This document shows, piece by piece, positions 39,732-51,754 of a DNA stretch of 64,000 nucleotides (position 1 is the stretch's first letter; the number at the start of each line of letters is the position of its first letter). The notes below the pieces were generated by a model that did no database searches, was not told the DNA's origin, and saw only the letters and a list, made by a program, of their open reading frames with translations. The stretch is from Calcarisporiella thermophila CBS 279.70 (lineage: Eukaryota; Calcarisporiellomycota): the NCBI RefSeq assembly GCF_041956535.1, contig NW_027192194.1, positions 485,011 to 549,010 of the forward strand, given 5' to 3'. The translations under genes and the position numbers were made by a program.

Positions 39732-40451
39732 TCAGCTATTCTTCCTTCTCTGATGGGGTAATGTAAGGCTAGAAGTAAAGGTGCCCGCCAACACCAACAT
39801 AATTCCAAATGCTGTACAAGTTTTCCAGAACCGACCAAATGAGCCTTCGCCTGCCTTTTCTTGGCTTTTTTCGCGCTCCCACTGACGTCTTTGCGCAGCC
39901 TGCGCACGTAGCTCCTCCCCGTAGTGCTTTTCGTAGTGCTCCTTGTGGTTGAAGCTCCCCGGCTTTACCCCAAAGGGAGTAGCGCTCACTGTGGGACTGC
40001 GTCGTATTGGCCTTGAGGCTGAGAAACGACTCCTGGATACTGACGCATGTCGTGCGCTACTTCCCCGATTAATCGTGCGGTCATACTCTCTTCTAGACGC
40101 CTCGTGTCCAAGGATCGAATATGCTTCGCTATAAATAATACAGCAAATCGTCGGCTAGAGAACGAAGCTAGAACGGCAGTAGAATAATTACCTAATTTTT
40201 AAGAATTTCTTATGCGCTTCTTCGCTATTGTTTCGATCTGGATGGTATTTGAGTGATAATTTGTAGAATTGCGATTTGATTTTTTTTCCATCTGCATCGG
40301 GATGGCATTCAAGTGCCTCATAATGATTGCGAAGGATAATTGAGGTACTGAAATGGCGGGGATAAAACTGTGACATGCGAGATGCACACTGCGATTGTTT
40401 TAAAACCTGTGCGCATATCTTGGTTGAATGCCATTGATGCAGGCCTGCCAT
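39732..40451 (-). CDS. Mitochondrial J-domain protein (DNAJC30-like)
   Basis: Two exons (40192-40451 and 39732-40128) give 218 aa. The first about 40 residues are basic and Ser-rich without acids, like a mitochondrial presequence. The J domain (about residues 41-105) reads NHYEALECHPDADGKKIKSQ, with the HPD catalytic tripeptide in LKYHPDRNNSEEAHK, and ends SILGHEASRREYDR. A linker with KEHYEKHYGEE follows. Residues about 185-205 form a single transmembrane segment (TCTAFGIMLVLAGTFTSSL). J proteins stimulate Hsp70 ATPase. The short length, C-terminal membrane span and REYDR block resemble DNAJC30 or fungal relatives of Jid1. The C-terminal stop is shown, but partner and location are inferred. 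Confidence 0.82.
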
Positions 40452-40602
40452 TTTACATATCTATCTTAAAAATCATGCCAGATAATTTTTATACTGGTAA
40501 CTAAATGAAATCGCTTGGTGGCTAAGATTTTTATAATCGTAGACAGGATTTTAGTTTCTCTGTTTGTTTTCAACGCGTCAACAGATCTGACGGCAAACCA
40601 TA
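40452..40602. promoter_or_regulatory. Bidirectional promoter J-protein/POB3 with GGTGGCTAAG motif
   Basis: A 151-bp gap between divergent start codons. GGTGGCTAAG at 40517-40526 sits 76 bp before the POB3 ATG; with flanks, CTTGGTGGCT is identical to the RPT3/ARPC3 promoter motif. ACGCGT (an MCB-like box) lies at about 40574. Confidence 0.5.
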
Positions 40603-42783
40603 ATGGGAGATAGGCAATACGATTTCGACGATATATATCTCGGAATGCAGCGAGATGCGGGCCGCTTACGGCTGGCACCAAGCGGCGTTGGATGGAAAGC
40701 GGGTGAAAAAATGCTTACCGTCCCAATTGCAGATATAAAAAAGATCCACTGGCTACGAGTAGCACGCGATTTCCAACTACGCATCACATTACGCAATGGC
40801 AATGTAGTCAAGTTTGACGGATTCAAGAAAGATGTAACGATGATTATTATGAATAATTGTCACCTTTTTTCAGGCTGTGTACTGATCAGAGTTTTTTTTT
40901 TCTCTCTCTGCTGTAGGATTTCGAGGAGTTAAAATCAATCATAAAATCTCTGTATCATTTACAACTGGAAAATAAGGAGCTCAGCCTTAAGGGTTGGAAC
41001 TGGGGACAAACGGATTTCCAGGGATCTCAGCTCCTCTTTAATGTTTCAAATCGCACGATGTTTGAGCTGCCATTAGATGAAGTCACAGACACCAATCTTA
41101 CATCAAAAAATGAAGTGAGCCTAGAGTTTGTTTTATCCGATCAGTCTTCTGGTGGGAAAAAAGGCCGCGTGGCTTCCGATGTGGACCAGCTGGTGGAAAT
41201 GCGATTGTTTATTCCTGGGACTGTGGTTAAGGAGGAGACTGATGACATCGAGAATAAAGAGGGTGAGGACGGGGAGGAGGAGATTAGTGCAGCACAAGCA
41301 TTCTATGACATGGTGAAAACGAAAGCAGATTTGGGCCAGGTCACTGGCGAGGGTATTGTTTCCTTCTCTGAAGTGTTATTCCTTACACCACGGTAGGCTA
41401 TCCTGATACCACTTCTTTATCGAAGCTCCCTAAACTTTTTTTTTTACTCTCTCAGTGGGCGATATGAAATCGATATGTACCCCGACTTCTTGCGGTTGCG
41501 CGGAAAAACCTATGACTACAAGATTGTTTACGACAATATTATCAAACTTTTCTTATTACCAAAGCCAGACGACCTTCATGTCGTCTTTGTGGTATGTCTC
41601 GTTATTAGCTAGATCCCTAAGATGCAATGGCAAAATAGTATTAAATCTCTAATTTTTTTCCTTTCTTTTTTTTTTTTTAGATTGGACTAGACCCTCCTTT
41701 GCGACAAGGCCAGACTCGGTATCCATTCTTGGTGCTGCAGTTTATTCGAGATGAAGAGCTAGAGGTTACCCTGAATTTAGATGAGTATGTATTTTTTATA
41801 TCCTTTTACCGTTAGCTTTTCTAAACCAAATTTTCTTATGTACCTATTATAACAGCGAAACGATTAATGAGAAGTATGAGGGTAAATTGCAAAAGTCATA
41901 TGACGCACCAACCTATGAAGTGGTGAGCACAATCTTCCGCGGACTTGCAGGCAGGAAAGTCACTGTTCCTGGAAGTTATAAGAGGTAATTCTCTAAATTT
42001 AACTATCATCCACAAGGGAAACTTGACTCTTTTTTTTTCTGCTGGAATTAATAGCCACCACGGTGCAGCGGGTATCAAAGCATCAATGAAAGCAAACGAG
42101 GGTCACCTCTATCCGCTCGAGAAATGCTTCCTGTTCATTCCGAAACCTACCACCTTTATTCCTCATCAGGAAATTGAAAGCGTAGTATTTTCACGGCAAG
42201 TTTTTCATATATTTTGAAGAGATATATAGAGCTTTTGTTAATTCCCACTATTCGATTGTTTTTTTTTTAGTGTTGGAACTTCGTTGACAAGTTCAAGAAC
42301 CTTCGATCTTAAATTCAACATGCGGAGCGGCCAAGACTATCAATTTTCAAGTATTAACAGGTATTCAGCGAGAACTTATCCTTCTAGATGTGATTTATTG
42401 CTTATCATATGGGTTTTTTTTTTAAAGAGAGGAGCATGCAACCTTAGACGAGTTCCTTAAGAGTAAGAAAATCAAGATCAAGAACGAGCTCAACGAGGAC
42501 ACTGTTGTTAGCTATGCTGAGCTGGGCGAAGAAAGCGAGTCAGACGAAGAAGCTGGAGGGGGACGAAAGAGGCGTCGGACTGAGGGTGAAGACATGGATG
42601 AAGATGAGAGTGGTAATTATATTTCTTGTGGGCTAAATCATAACGAGTTACTCACGCTACTCTTGCTCTCTACTCTTAGTTGACGAAGATTTCGTTGCAG
42701 AGGAATCGGAATCCGACGTGGCCGAAGAGTATGATTCCGAGGCAGGATCCGACGAAGAGAATGCCGAAGAGGACGAGGAGTAG
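40603..42783 (+). CDS. POB3: FACT complex subunit Pob3 (SSRP1 homologue)
   Basis: About nine exons from ATG 40603 to TAG 42781-42783. The N-terminus reads [20 protein letters not shown], then [13 protein letters not shown], the Pob3_N/PH-like start. The SSRP1 signature [18 protein letters not shown] and [20 protein letters not shown] follow. Further on, [29 protein letters not shown] and the Rtt106-like region [17 protein letters not shown], then [18 protein letters not shown]. The C-terminus is strongly acidic and ends [10 protein letters not shown]. No HMG box follows, as in other fungi where Nhp6 supplies it. With Spt16 it reorganises nucleosomes during transcription and replication. AATAAA at 42893-42898 may end the transcript. 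Confidence 0.96.
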
Positions 42784-42892
42784 TTACCCGAAGCGCATGC
42801 TTAAAGGTACTACTCCGTTTTTCTATATTTTTTCTTTTTTCCACTAAGCTATAACTAAGATAGCCTTGTTTTGTAAGAAACTTAATTCTTTG

Positions 42893-42898
42893 AATAAA
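42893..42898 (+). terminator. Candidate polyadenylation signal of POB3
   Basis: AATAAA 110 bp past the stop codon, inside the 259-bp gap to the convergent glutaredoxin gene. Confidence 0.35.
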
Positions 42899-43042
42899 AT
42901 GACTGTAAGTTTTATATAAAGTTCGAAGTGTGAAAATAAAGGTGATGCAAATCCAAAGAGTACAGCAAGATAGTATAATAAATATTTAAACAGTGGTAGG
43001 AGAAAAATAATCTTTTGCGATTATGAAAATAGAAATTAAAAC

Positions 43043-44164
43043 CTATTCTTTTAGCACGTTGGCTTTGAGCAATAATGTTCGAAGTTCCTCTTTGCTATGT
43101 AGAGCTTGTAGCTCGTCACTTCCTCCTACTGATTGCCCATTAATAAACACATTGGGGAAGGTGGAGCGCCCGGTGAGGGCGGTGAGGGCTTGCTTGATTT
43201 CATAAGTGTCATCTGTAATATAGTAAATACATGAGTCAATGCCGATATGCACAAACAATAGCAAGTCTACCTCTTTCATCAGCTTCAACTACATAGAAGG
43301 GCGTAGTGAGGGAATAGCCACGGAGAATTCCTTTGGCTCGGAGAGAGTACCTAATATCGAGAGGGAAGAAGGTGAGCCTAGCTAGAGCAAAGTTAAAGGA
43401 AGATTTAGGCATACTAACGGGCAATAGGTTTTCGAGAAGACGACCACGGGATGCGTACTAATAATCTCTTTAATTTCCTTCATCAAAGCATCTTCCTGCC
43501 CGTGATTCTGCATTTCCTCTTCGAGCTTCTCAGCTCCATCTTCGCCCAGATTGAGCAGATCTTCCTCAGACGGCTCCTCCAACATCCCTCCCAGAGGATC
43601 TTCCAGCAAATGCTCTCGCATATGCTCATCCGCATGACTTTCCATATGCTCCTCAAGATTTTCACCCTCCTCCTCCACATGATCATCTTGTGAGCTCTCC
43701 TCATCTCCATTCTCCGCCATTCTATCCTCCAGTGCTGTCTCGTCGGTAGCATCCGACAATTCGTCATCATTTGTTTTCTCCTCCCTCGAGTGTCCTTCAT
43801 TATCGTCCGTCTTCATCTCCTCCGGCAAGTCTGCTGATGACTCACCAGCATGCCAAATATAAACTTCCTCTTCCGCCTCCTCAGCAGCAATAGCAGCTGC
43901 TTGTTCACTTAGTTTTTCCGCCGCTTGGGGGCGTAGATGATGCTTTGGAAGAGAAAGGGAGTGTATACTGAAATTGATGGAATCACCAGGAGCCCCAAAT
44001 TTGATCAGAATGACGAGAGTGAGAAAGAAAATGCATATTGAGAGAAAAAGTAAGCGGAAACGCCGGGTTCGAACAAGAGATTGCGGATTTAGAAGGGATT
44101 TACGGCGCGGTCTTTTCGGTAATTCATGGTATTGGGGAAGAAGGGGTGCTGATTTTATAGCCAT
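43043..44164 (-). CDS. Single-pass membrane glutaredoxin (Grx6/Grx7-like)
   Basis: Three exons; exon 1 (43419-44164) holds most of the protein. A short basic cytosolic head is followed by a transmembrane anchor at about residues 37-57 (LLFLSICIFFLTLVILIKF). A long luminal acidic region (about residues 85-230, many Glu/Asp/His/Met) leads to the glutaredoxin domain: VVVFSKTYCPYSLRAKGIL, FYVVEADER, TGRSTFPNVFINGQSVGGSD. The active site CPYS is dithiol-like in having two small residues but lacks the second Cys, as in yeast Grx7 (CPYS, monothiol). Intron 43351-43418 splits it. Grx6 and Grx7 act in ER/Golgi thiol redox. The unusually long acidic spacer may place the domain far from the membrane. 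Confidence 0.92.
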
Positions 44165-44579
44165 TAAATTAATGTATGAATGTAAGGTATCAACATAAAG
44201 AAATGGTAATGGAGGTAATCTGTAATCTTAGCTTAGGAAAGAAACGGGAGAATTTTATGGAATAAGTGGCTTGCGGGCGGACTGCGAAAGAGAATGAAAT
44301 ATTGTGTGACTGCTGCATAGCTTTGCGGCTAGATCTCAGCATTATAATATAATTTTCGCGAGAATTTTTCTTTTCGCGTTTAACACCTACATCGGCATGC
44401 CCACCACTAGTACAAGACATTATTCATCAGCAAGGACCTATTCTGACATTTCTTCGGGCGGCAGCGTTTTTGAAACAGACAATGAAATAGATAGACATCT
44501 GCAGTTCATTGCTGAAAGCATGTATTAATATATTCCCAATTTTAATTGACTGCAATCTCAAAGATCATTTATCTTGTCA
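44165..44579. promoter_or_regulatory. Divergent promoter region glutaredoxin/CENP-I
   Basis: 415 bp between two divergent starts. It contains no gene. No GGTGGCT motif is present, unlike two other divergent promoters in the window. Confidence 0.45.
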
Positions 44580-47500
44580 ATGTCAGATTCCACCCTTCGT
44601 GGAGGAAAAGCGGCTATTACTGCACGAATAGCACTATTACAAGAGCAAGTTCAATGGCATGGGGTGGATGAAGAGCAGGTGTATGGTATACTAGACATTA
44701 TTCTCTCTGGGAAGCTCGGTTGGTGTGCCTGTCAAGATTGAGCTAGAGCAGGATAAATTGACCAATTTTCTTTGTTTTCCTTGTCTGATAGATGAGCCGA
44801 GTGCAAAAAAACTCACCAAGCTTCTGCTTCCGCGTTATCAGGTTTCTTCCGACTGTGCCGTCCGCATTATTGGGGCAATAAAAAGTGGTGCAAATCTTAA
44901 TGTGCTGGTATGTATATCAGATGTTTTCACTCAATGTCTAAGGATATGTATGTGACTGAAGTAATTTCATCTTGCCTTCAGGCAATATTATTACGTTGGC
45001 TTATCCTTGTTTATGACTACTTGGACACGCGCGGATACATACAGAATCTCTATGGCGTTCTTTTTCATTATCTTGAATATGAGACGCTTAGGTAGGATAT
45101 TACCCTGAATTTTCGTACCAAACATAAAATTGAAACTTTGTGAAAAAAATTTGCTAGGCCGAATCTATGTCACTTGCTGTACTTCCTCACCAAGCGAGAA
45201 CATGTAAAACCATTTCGCATTCGAAAATTGTCAGTGATTTCTGCCTATTTCAACACCCTCCACTATATATCTTAATTCTTTTACCAATCTTTCTAGACTG
45301 GATCTCCAAAATCGTGTGGGTCAAGAGCCACACCTAGTAGGCTTACTCTCAGTATACAAGGATTATGCGCCCAATCTCGTAATGACGGCGATCCCTCCAG
45401 TGCGCTCTGTTATCTTTAAAGTAAACAACTTTGGCTCCCTCTTCAAAGTAGATTACTAACGTCTATGCTCTCCTCTTTAGTGTCCAGACATCAATTGGCA
45501 ACAGAACATCATAAAAGTTCAGGCCAGATGGAACTCATCTTTACCGACCGACAAAACTTTCTCTCGACAACCAATTGAAAAGCGCTCAGTGACGAAGAGA
45601 AGGAAGCTAGATCGTGTAGAACTTCCACCTATCCGGACAACGACTTACTCGATGGTACCTATTAGTTTGTCTATTTCTAACCTATCTCAGCTTAGCACTC
45701 ATGTCTGATCCCTTCTTGACGATGTCTAGAAATCAGTGGGCATTGAAGAGATTTCAAGCTTCAAGGATTTGGTCAAAAATATCGACAAGTTAGAACTACC
45801 CAACCAGCTAGCTGCCGTCTTAGATAATCGACTATTGCAACATCTCGTCATCTGTAATCCTGAGAGTAAGCTGCACAACGCTTTTTCAGCTCAAAGCTTC
45901 CAATTTATTTGCCTGCCATGCTAATTTGAATTTGAACAAGGATCCACTGTGGCACGTATTAGCAACTGGTTAGGTCAGTGTCTAATGGACATCTGCTTCT
46001 GGAATGACAGCACAGTTGCGAATCGTAAACGGCTTAATGACCTCCTGGAGAAAGTCATACAATTGACTGATTTCACCAAAGTAAGTGTGATGGCGATGCA
46101 CTTTTCCTCGTCAGAACAAGAATTGATATGATAACTTGTTAATTAGGAGCTTCTTCCAATCTTTGAAGCATTTTTGTCCTCCTATATTTCCAGCTGGAAT
46201 GGCCTGGACTATCAAGATAAGATATTCAGGCTATTAGCTCACTTACGACCGATGTCCAGCGAAGGTTGGTGGGCATCCCAGCAAGACTGCTGAAGGAAAC
46301 ACCCCTTTGTAACTTCTTTATTTACTCTTAATATTCAATAGACATGCACAATCGTTTCCTGGATCCCCTATGTAAATTATTCTGCGTCTCTGCCGTCGAT
46401 TGGAAGGTAACTGAAGTTTTTCCCAGATATATAACCCGTCCTGGGTCTTGACCCCTCTGACTCCCACTCCGTATTCAGGCAAAACTCATTCTTTGTTATG
46501 CAAACATCCTGCAACGTTGGACTCGACGTGAGCTGCAAGTGTCTGCCGACCCCAACGACTCTTATATCTCGGAGCAGACCTCGGTAGGTCTCTTCAATCG
46601 ACTTTCCCAAAATGTTGACCTTAACGAGGCGGTTCGTGGTCTGATTCGGCACGTACATAAGATGTGCGTTTTTGCACTCGAGGTAATGGGCGTGTGACAC
46701 TATAGATAAGGTTCACTTTAGTAATCTAATCCATTAAACTCCTCCTCCCCCCCCCCCCTCTCCCAATCTAACTCTTAGATCGAACATGACGACATTAGAA
46801 TGCAGCATAGCGTCCTCACATTTTATGAACACCTCAGCACCACCGTCGAGCGAGACTTCCCGATGCTTGAGCTGCCTACCGCCTCGATCATCTCGCGGTG
46901 CTTCTTCTCCACCTCGGGTATGGCTGTGTCGCGGATTTGTGGAATCCTTGAGCGGTACAAAACAATGTTTGAACAGTCCGAAAATAGCAAACACCAGGAT
47001 ATCTTCATAAAACGTGTACGTGCCTCCTATCTCCCCCAGGATGTGACCCGCTTCAATGGGTACATAACCGACATTTGCAATGCACTCTGGATGAGTGTTG
47101 CTTTTAAGACTCCAGAGGCGTTCCAGATGACAGAGTAAGTAAGCGCCTCGAGGAAGCTCCATCCGTCCACATGGACTTAATCTCCATTTCTACCTTTCCT
47201 TTGCCAATGTTTCCTACAGGGGGCTGATCCGGGAGCTGCGACGGATGTGTGAAAATCGAGGAGAAAATATGTCGCAAATATTTTCCTTGACCTATTCGCC
47301 AGCCTTCATCTCATTATCCCAGCGATTTGTCCGCCATCTTGAGGATATGCACACCCTCCCAATACCCGAGGAGGAACGATGCCATGCCCCCATGTCCGAA
47401 GAGACAGCTCAAGTATGTAAACGGGCTTTGTAACTTTTGCTGAACTTCCATATCAAAACTAAACCTCTTTTTTTTTTCCTCTCTCGATTCTCCCGTATAG

Positions 47501-47668
47501 TCCTCTAGTCTTCCTATTAAGTACACTGAATACAGGGAAACATACCTGGACCACCTGGATGATATTGGGTTCACCGGTCTACGCCGCTTCCTATACTGTA
47601 CCATGGACAAATTGATCAAGAAAGAAAGGCAGCGACTAAGAGAAATGGCTTTGGCCGGAGAAGATTAA
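44580..47668 (+). CDS. mis6/CENPI: Inner kinetochore protein CENP-I (Mis6 family)
   Basis: About twelve exons from ATG 44580 (MSDSTLRGGKAAITARIALL) to TAA 47666-47668. The helical-repeat protein carries the Mis6 signature: CHLLYFLTKREHVKPFRIRK, then LLDLQNRVGQEPHLVGLLSV, YKDYAPNLVMTAIPP. Further text is all helical (FKDLVKNIDKLELPNQLAAV; LIRHVHKMCVFALEIEHDDI; HSVLTFYEHLSTTVERDFPM). It ends IKKERQRLREMALAGED. CENP-I/Mis6 is a CCAN subunit in the CENP-H/I/K/M group, needed to load CENP-A and hold kinetochores on centromeric chromatin. The intron after SGKL (about 44718-44789) is inferred from frame. AATAAA lies 5 bp after the stop. Confidence 0.9.
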
Positions 47669-48198
47669 CTCGAATAAAAATGCCTCCATCATGATTATTT
47701 TTGCTGTGTTTTCCTTTATTCCTTAATGAATGTTTGCTCTTTGTTATTTGTTTTCTTATTCTCGTTATTGTGATCGCCTGTTGTAATATACGTAAATTTT
47801 TAACACTCGAGGATGCATCGATGATACATGTGGCTCATACGGCCTTATTTTCGCTGCTCTTCATAATGCGTGGAGAATGGTTGTGTGCCCTCGTATTGGG
47901 TTTTTCGTGTTAGGCAAACTGCGTGCTAAAGGTAAACGACTGGATCCAATCGATGTGGTGGCTAGGAATCTTTGGAAATCCAGAGTCAGTTTAGGGCCAC
48001 TAGATGGCAGTCACATCTTGGCTGGGAGAATGTGTGTACTTAATTTATCCCGGTGAAGCTAGATTCTGACTATCCGATTTGATTTGAGAATTCTCCGGTT
48101 CTGAAGGGGAGGCACGTTTCTTGTGCAGAATCTCTTTCCAACCTCTCTGTTGCTTGGTTCCACTGACCCAAAGTTGATAGCAGCTGCTCACCATTGTC
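47669..48198. other. Intergenic/promoter before the TPR gene
   Basis: 530 bp. AATAAA at 47673-47678 may serve CENP-I. GGTGGCTAGG at 47957-47966 matches 8-9 of 10 bases of the promoter motif seen upstream of ARPC3 and POB3. A hydrophobic open frame of 70 codons (47701-47913) is not supported. Confidence 0.5.
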
Positions 48199-49203
48199 AT
48201 GCCCACCCTTGCAGAAAAGATTGCCGCTGCCTCGGCGAAAAAAGATTCGGGAAATGAACACTTTAAAAAGGGCGACATCCGTGAAGGTATGTAACTCCAT
48301 GGAGGTAGAATAATTCTGTCCTGAATTTCTACCTATCCAATATACTCCATTCCCAAACTATATATCACTGGCTTTCTTTCAACTAATTGGAACATATCAT
48401 TTACACAGCTCTGCGCAGCTACCATGAGGTAAAATCTATTTATATGCTGGCATTTTCCAAGCCAAATTGAGGTGTCACACATACTCGCCTCCCTCCTCCT
48501 CTCCTCCTCACATTTCATTAACTTCCTTGTCTCGATTTAAACGGACATGATAAAAGGCTCTTCTCTGCGTCCATGGCGCCGATAAATCCAGTATCATCCC
48601 AACCGGAGTAGCAACAGATTCCAAAGGGAAAGGAGAAGTGGCCAAGTTGTTAAGCCAGATATACAACAATATTGCCGGTAAGTTATCACCGCCGACACTA
48701 TTCACGGGTCGTGGTGTTTGCTAACTATGTCGTGCACTCTTCAATGGGTAGCGTGTCATATCAAAAATGAGAATTGGCAGAGAGCGTTTGAAAGTTCGCA
48801 AAAGGTAGAGCGTCTTTTGTTCAATCTCATGGGGAGAGAGAGTTCACGGTGGCTGATCCAGTCTTTATAATCAGGCGGTAGAGAATGACTCTCGAAATAT
48901 CAAGGCTCGATTCCGTCGTGCCCAGTCGGCTCTCTCCCTCGGCAAAGTGGAGATAGCTCGGGAAGATTTGGAGGAAGTTATAAAAAACAGTCCCGACGGT
49001 AGGTGTCTACGTCCTTGAATTTTCCTTCCATTGTTGTAAGGGTTCCTCCTATGGATTCATTGACTTTTGCATCCCCTCCTCACTTAGATCCAGGAGTGAA
49101 GCGCGAGCAGAAGCGCTTGCAGGCCATCATGAAATCCGACGAAAAGAAACAGCGCCGACAATTTGCAAACCTGTTTGAGCGCATGGCGGACGAGGGGAAT
49201 TAA
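48199..49203 (+). CDS. TPR-repeat co-chaperone-like protein
   Basis: About six exons (first 48199-48286, 48409-48428, then from 48557) starting MPTLAEKIAAASAKKDSGNE. Three TPR-like helix pairs are seen: KKDSGNEHFKKGDIREALRS, LSQIYNNIAACHIKNENWQR with AFESSQKAVEND, and NIKARFRRAQSALSLGKVEI with AREDLEEVIKNSPDD. A charged C-terminal helix follows (LQAIMKSDEKKQRRQFANLF then ERMADEGN), resembling the end of FKBP/AIP-type TPR proteins. No isomerase domain is present. Carboxylate-clamp residues (K..GN, N, K..R) seem kept, so Hsp70/Hsp90 binding is plausible but inferred. No close named homologue is recognised. Confidence 0.75.
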
Positions 49204-51640
49204 CACCAGGAATGAAGTGCTCTGGTGTACCTTTTTTTCCTCCGCTTGTTCCCCAGTCCCACCCCCCTCCCCTTAGCTTGAAGCGGGGGCGAGGAGTGCG
49301 TGCACTCCCTTTGATACACTCAGATGGAATAACCCACACCATCCCTCCTCTTACTTTTTTCTTTTCTTCAACTTATTTCTTCCTCATAATTTCCTTTTTA
49401 AGAGATACTAGCCAAGTGTCATTGGGGATATTTAATCCATTGTGGTGAAGTCTCTAGTATACGGCGTGTTTTGATACTATCCATATGATATACCATCCGA
49501 CCTGTGTATAATAAAAATAGCTTGCCTCCTTTTGCTTCCAGGCTTTAGGGAGGGTGAATCTGGAGGTCTTGATGGCCCTCCTTTGTAACACTCCTCCTGC
49601 CACCATGCAGGGTCAATCGAATGTTTTGATTGGAAAAAACTGTCTCTGAACGCAACAATGAGTTTTTTTTTCACAGCTTTTATTAATAGCCAAGACAAAC
49701 CATTAGACACCGTGTGAAGGGGTGACAGAAAGACGAGCTATGCTAATGAAAAACTTGGACTCTGCTGATGGAGCGCTGAACCTGTCTTTGCCCTCCAAGG
49801 CTTCAGATAGTGTTTCGAATCCCTTTTCCCATCCTCCAAGCAAGGAGAAGGGCCCTTGAAAGGAGGCTTAGCGGTTTTAGAGAGGCCAGGTTCCGATAGA
49901 AAAAGCTCTTGAGAATATTCTTGTCGAAAGGGGTTGGAGAAGTAGATTCGACCGGCCCATAGGTTAATGTTGAGAGGACAGAAAGTGCTGATCTCATCGA
50001 ATTGGCCCAAACTCACTCAGTAGGCCCGTCGAATTTTGCTGAGTCATGGGATATTGGAGAGCAAGTTCTCAAGCTGGGAGGAAGAATCACCTGCATAACA
50101 TTGACTAAGTCCGCTGCGCTTGTTATTAGCAAAGAAATTTGCTAGTTTGAAAAGAGTGATCTTCGAGCTTTGTATTCTTCCCGGAGAAACTCGGTGCAGA
50201 GGGTGGGTTAAGCCAGGAGCACTTCTTTTTCGGGGGGGGGGGGAGGGGGCGAGAAGGCCTATCAGCAAAACTTCCCCACCTACATCCATAAATTGTGCTG
50301 ACAAAACCCTCGCTGATCAGGGTCACTGGCCAATTTGCTTTGGCCGGGAATTTCTGACATTGGCAGTCATCCGGTCACGTAAGCTAACCTTCTCCGCTCG
50401 ATGTTTGACATTTCATTGTTAACTAGATCCGAAATCTCGCAAGACAGGGCGACCTCCCGAAAAGGCAAATTGAAGATAAGATAGGTAGAATGCTCCCAGT
50501 GGTATAGGGAGTCTTTCGAGAGCGAGTGGTCCATCACCATCTTATGAAAAGAAACTGTGGCAATGAGCGGGGAGCAAAGCCGAGGGGCGATGGCATCCCG
50601 AGGGCTTAATCTCCTTTTATTACCTCCCCGCGGCATTTCGGCGGTTGTATCAGACAGACGAGGAGTAAATTGGAAATTCTTATGTCCCTTCCAGGATGGG
50701 CTTTGGTTAGAGGGGCGGAAAAACTAAATAGAATCACTCGGAGATAGAGGGGAGAGGGTAGGAAAGATAACGATGCAGCACAGAAGGGCAAAATGGGGAA
50801 TTTACAAATAAGGCTTGCTGTCCTGCCTAAAATGACGATCAAAATAATTAATGTAACGAGTATCCACTGAGCTTCAAAGCCAGCTTGCCCGCGCTGTTCC
50901 GACCCCCCCCCCCCACTCGAAATATCAAGAGCACCCCTAGAGAAAGGACGGCCAGGCCGACCAGCCGCAGTACGATATGAGCGCGGTAAGGGGGGTGTGA
51001 TCGCGCGAGCCCGCTCGGCAAGTTGTAAGAGGCCGTGGTGGCGGGGCATCTGGAGCCGGCTGGCCGAGCGCGGCCCACCGGCCGGGCGAAGAGATGTAAG
51101 CCCTTCGGGCCGAAGCCCGTCCTAGACATTGCTTGGAAATGAAGGCAGGTTTGGAAGCCCGTTGTCACGGAAGGATCATTCGTCATGGAATAATTCGGAT
51201 TCATATTAGCTCTGGCAGCTAATGAAGTGGTTTCGCAAGCTCATTCGCGAGGTATTCATAGCTTGCGATTGACAATATCTGGAAAGGTCCGCGAGCAACG
51301 GCGGCGGCCGCTGATTCGCCGCTTTCCACTTGTCACCGTCATTTGAGGGCGGGATCAGACCCATTTCAGGCCTTGAACGAGCGGATAAACCCAATATGCG
51401 ATCTGGGGAGGGCAAATTTCTTTCCCTTTCGAGCAGCGTTGCACTAGTTTGGCCCAAAGGAGTCTGTGATTCCATCTGACACCTGCCATTTCGCTAACTT
51501 TAACATGTGTAACGAAAAACTTCCCTTGGCGTGGCGAGGCGAGCAGAGGAAGGCGAGAGTTATCGGGGGCCGGCCGGCGCCTTCGGCACGCGGCCGAGGC
51601 TGAGGAGCTGGACTGGGCGGGCGGGCACGCTGGCCAGCGA

Positions 51641-51713
51641 GAGAGGGGGAGGAGAGGGAGGGGGGGAGCTGGTCGGCGAGGCAGAGGGAGAGAGGGAGGG
51701 AGAGCTGTCGAAG
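51641..51713 (+). repeat. Purine-only G-tract block, possible G-quadruplex
   Basis: Almost pure A/G with runs GGGGG (51645-51649), GGG (51656-51658), GGGGGGG (51660-51666) and further GGG runs after a short break. Tract spacing satisfies a loose G4 rule. No experimental proof. Confidence 0.5.
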
Positions 51714-51721
51714 CTTGGGAA

Positions 51722-51745
51722 ACTAATTACTGATAGATAATTAGT
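51722..51745. repeat. Perfect 8-bp inverted repeat with TAATTA cores
   Basis: ACTAATTA, an 8-base loop CTGATAGA, then TAATTAGT. Each arm contains TAATTA, a typical homeodomain core site. Confidence 0.7.
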
Positions 51746-51754
51746 AACGAAAAG

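Noticed and set aside
46734-47162. Minus-strand frame of 142 codons
   Set aside because: Antisense to CENP-I exons and the poly-C intron; no independent support.
51169-51180. GGAAGGATCATT, like the 3' end of 18S rRNA
   Set aside because: Only 12 bases match; the surrounding sequence is not rRNA and no ITS or 5.8S follows.
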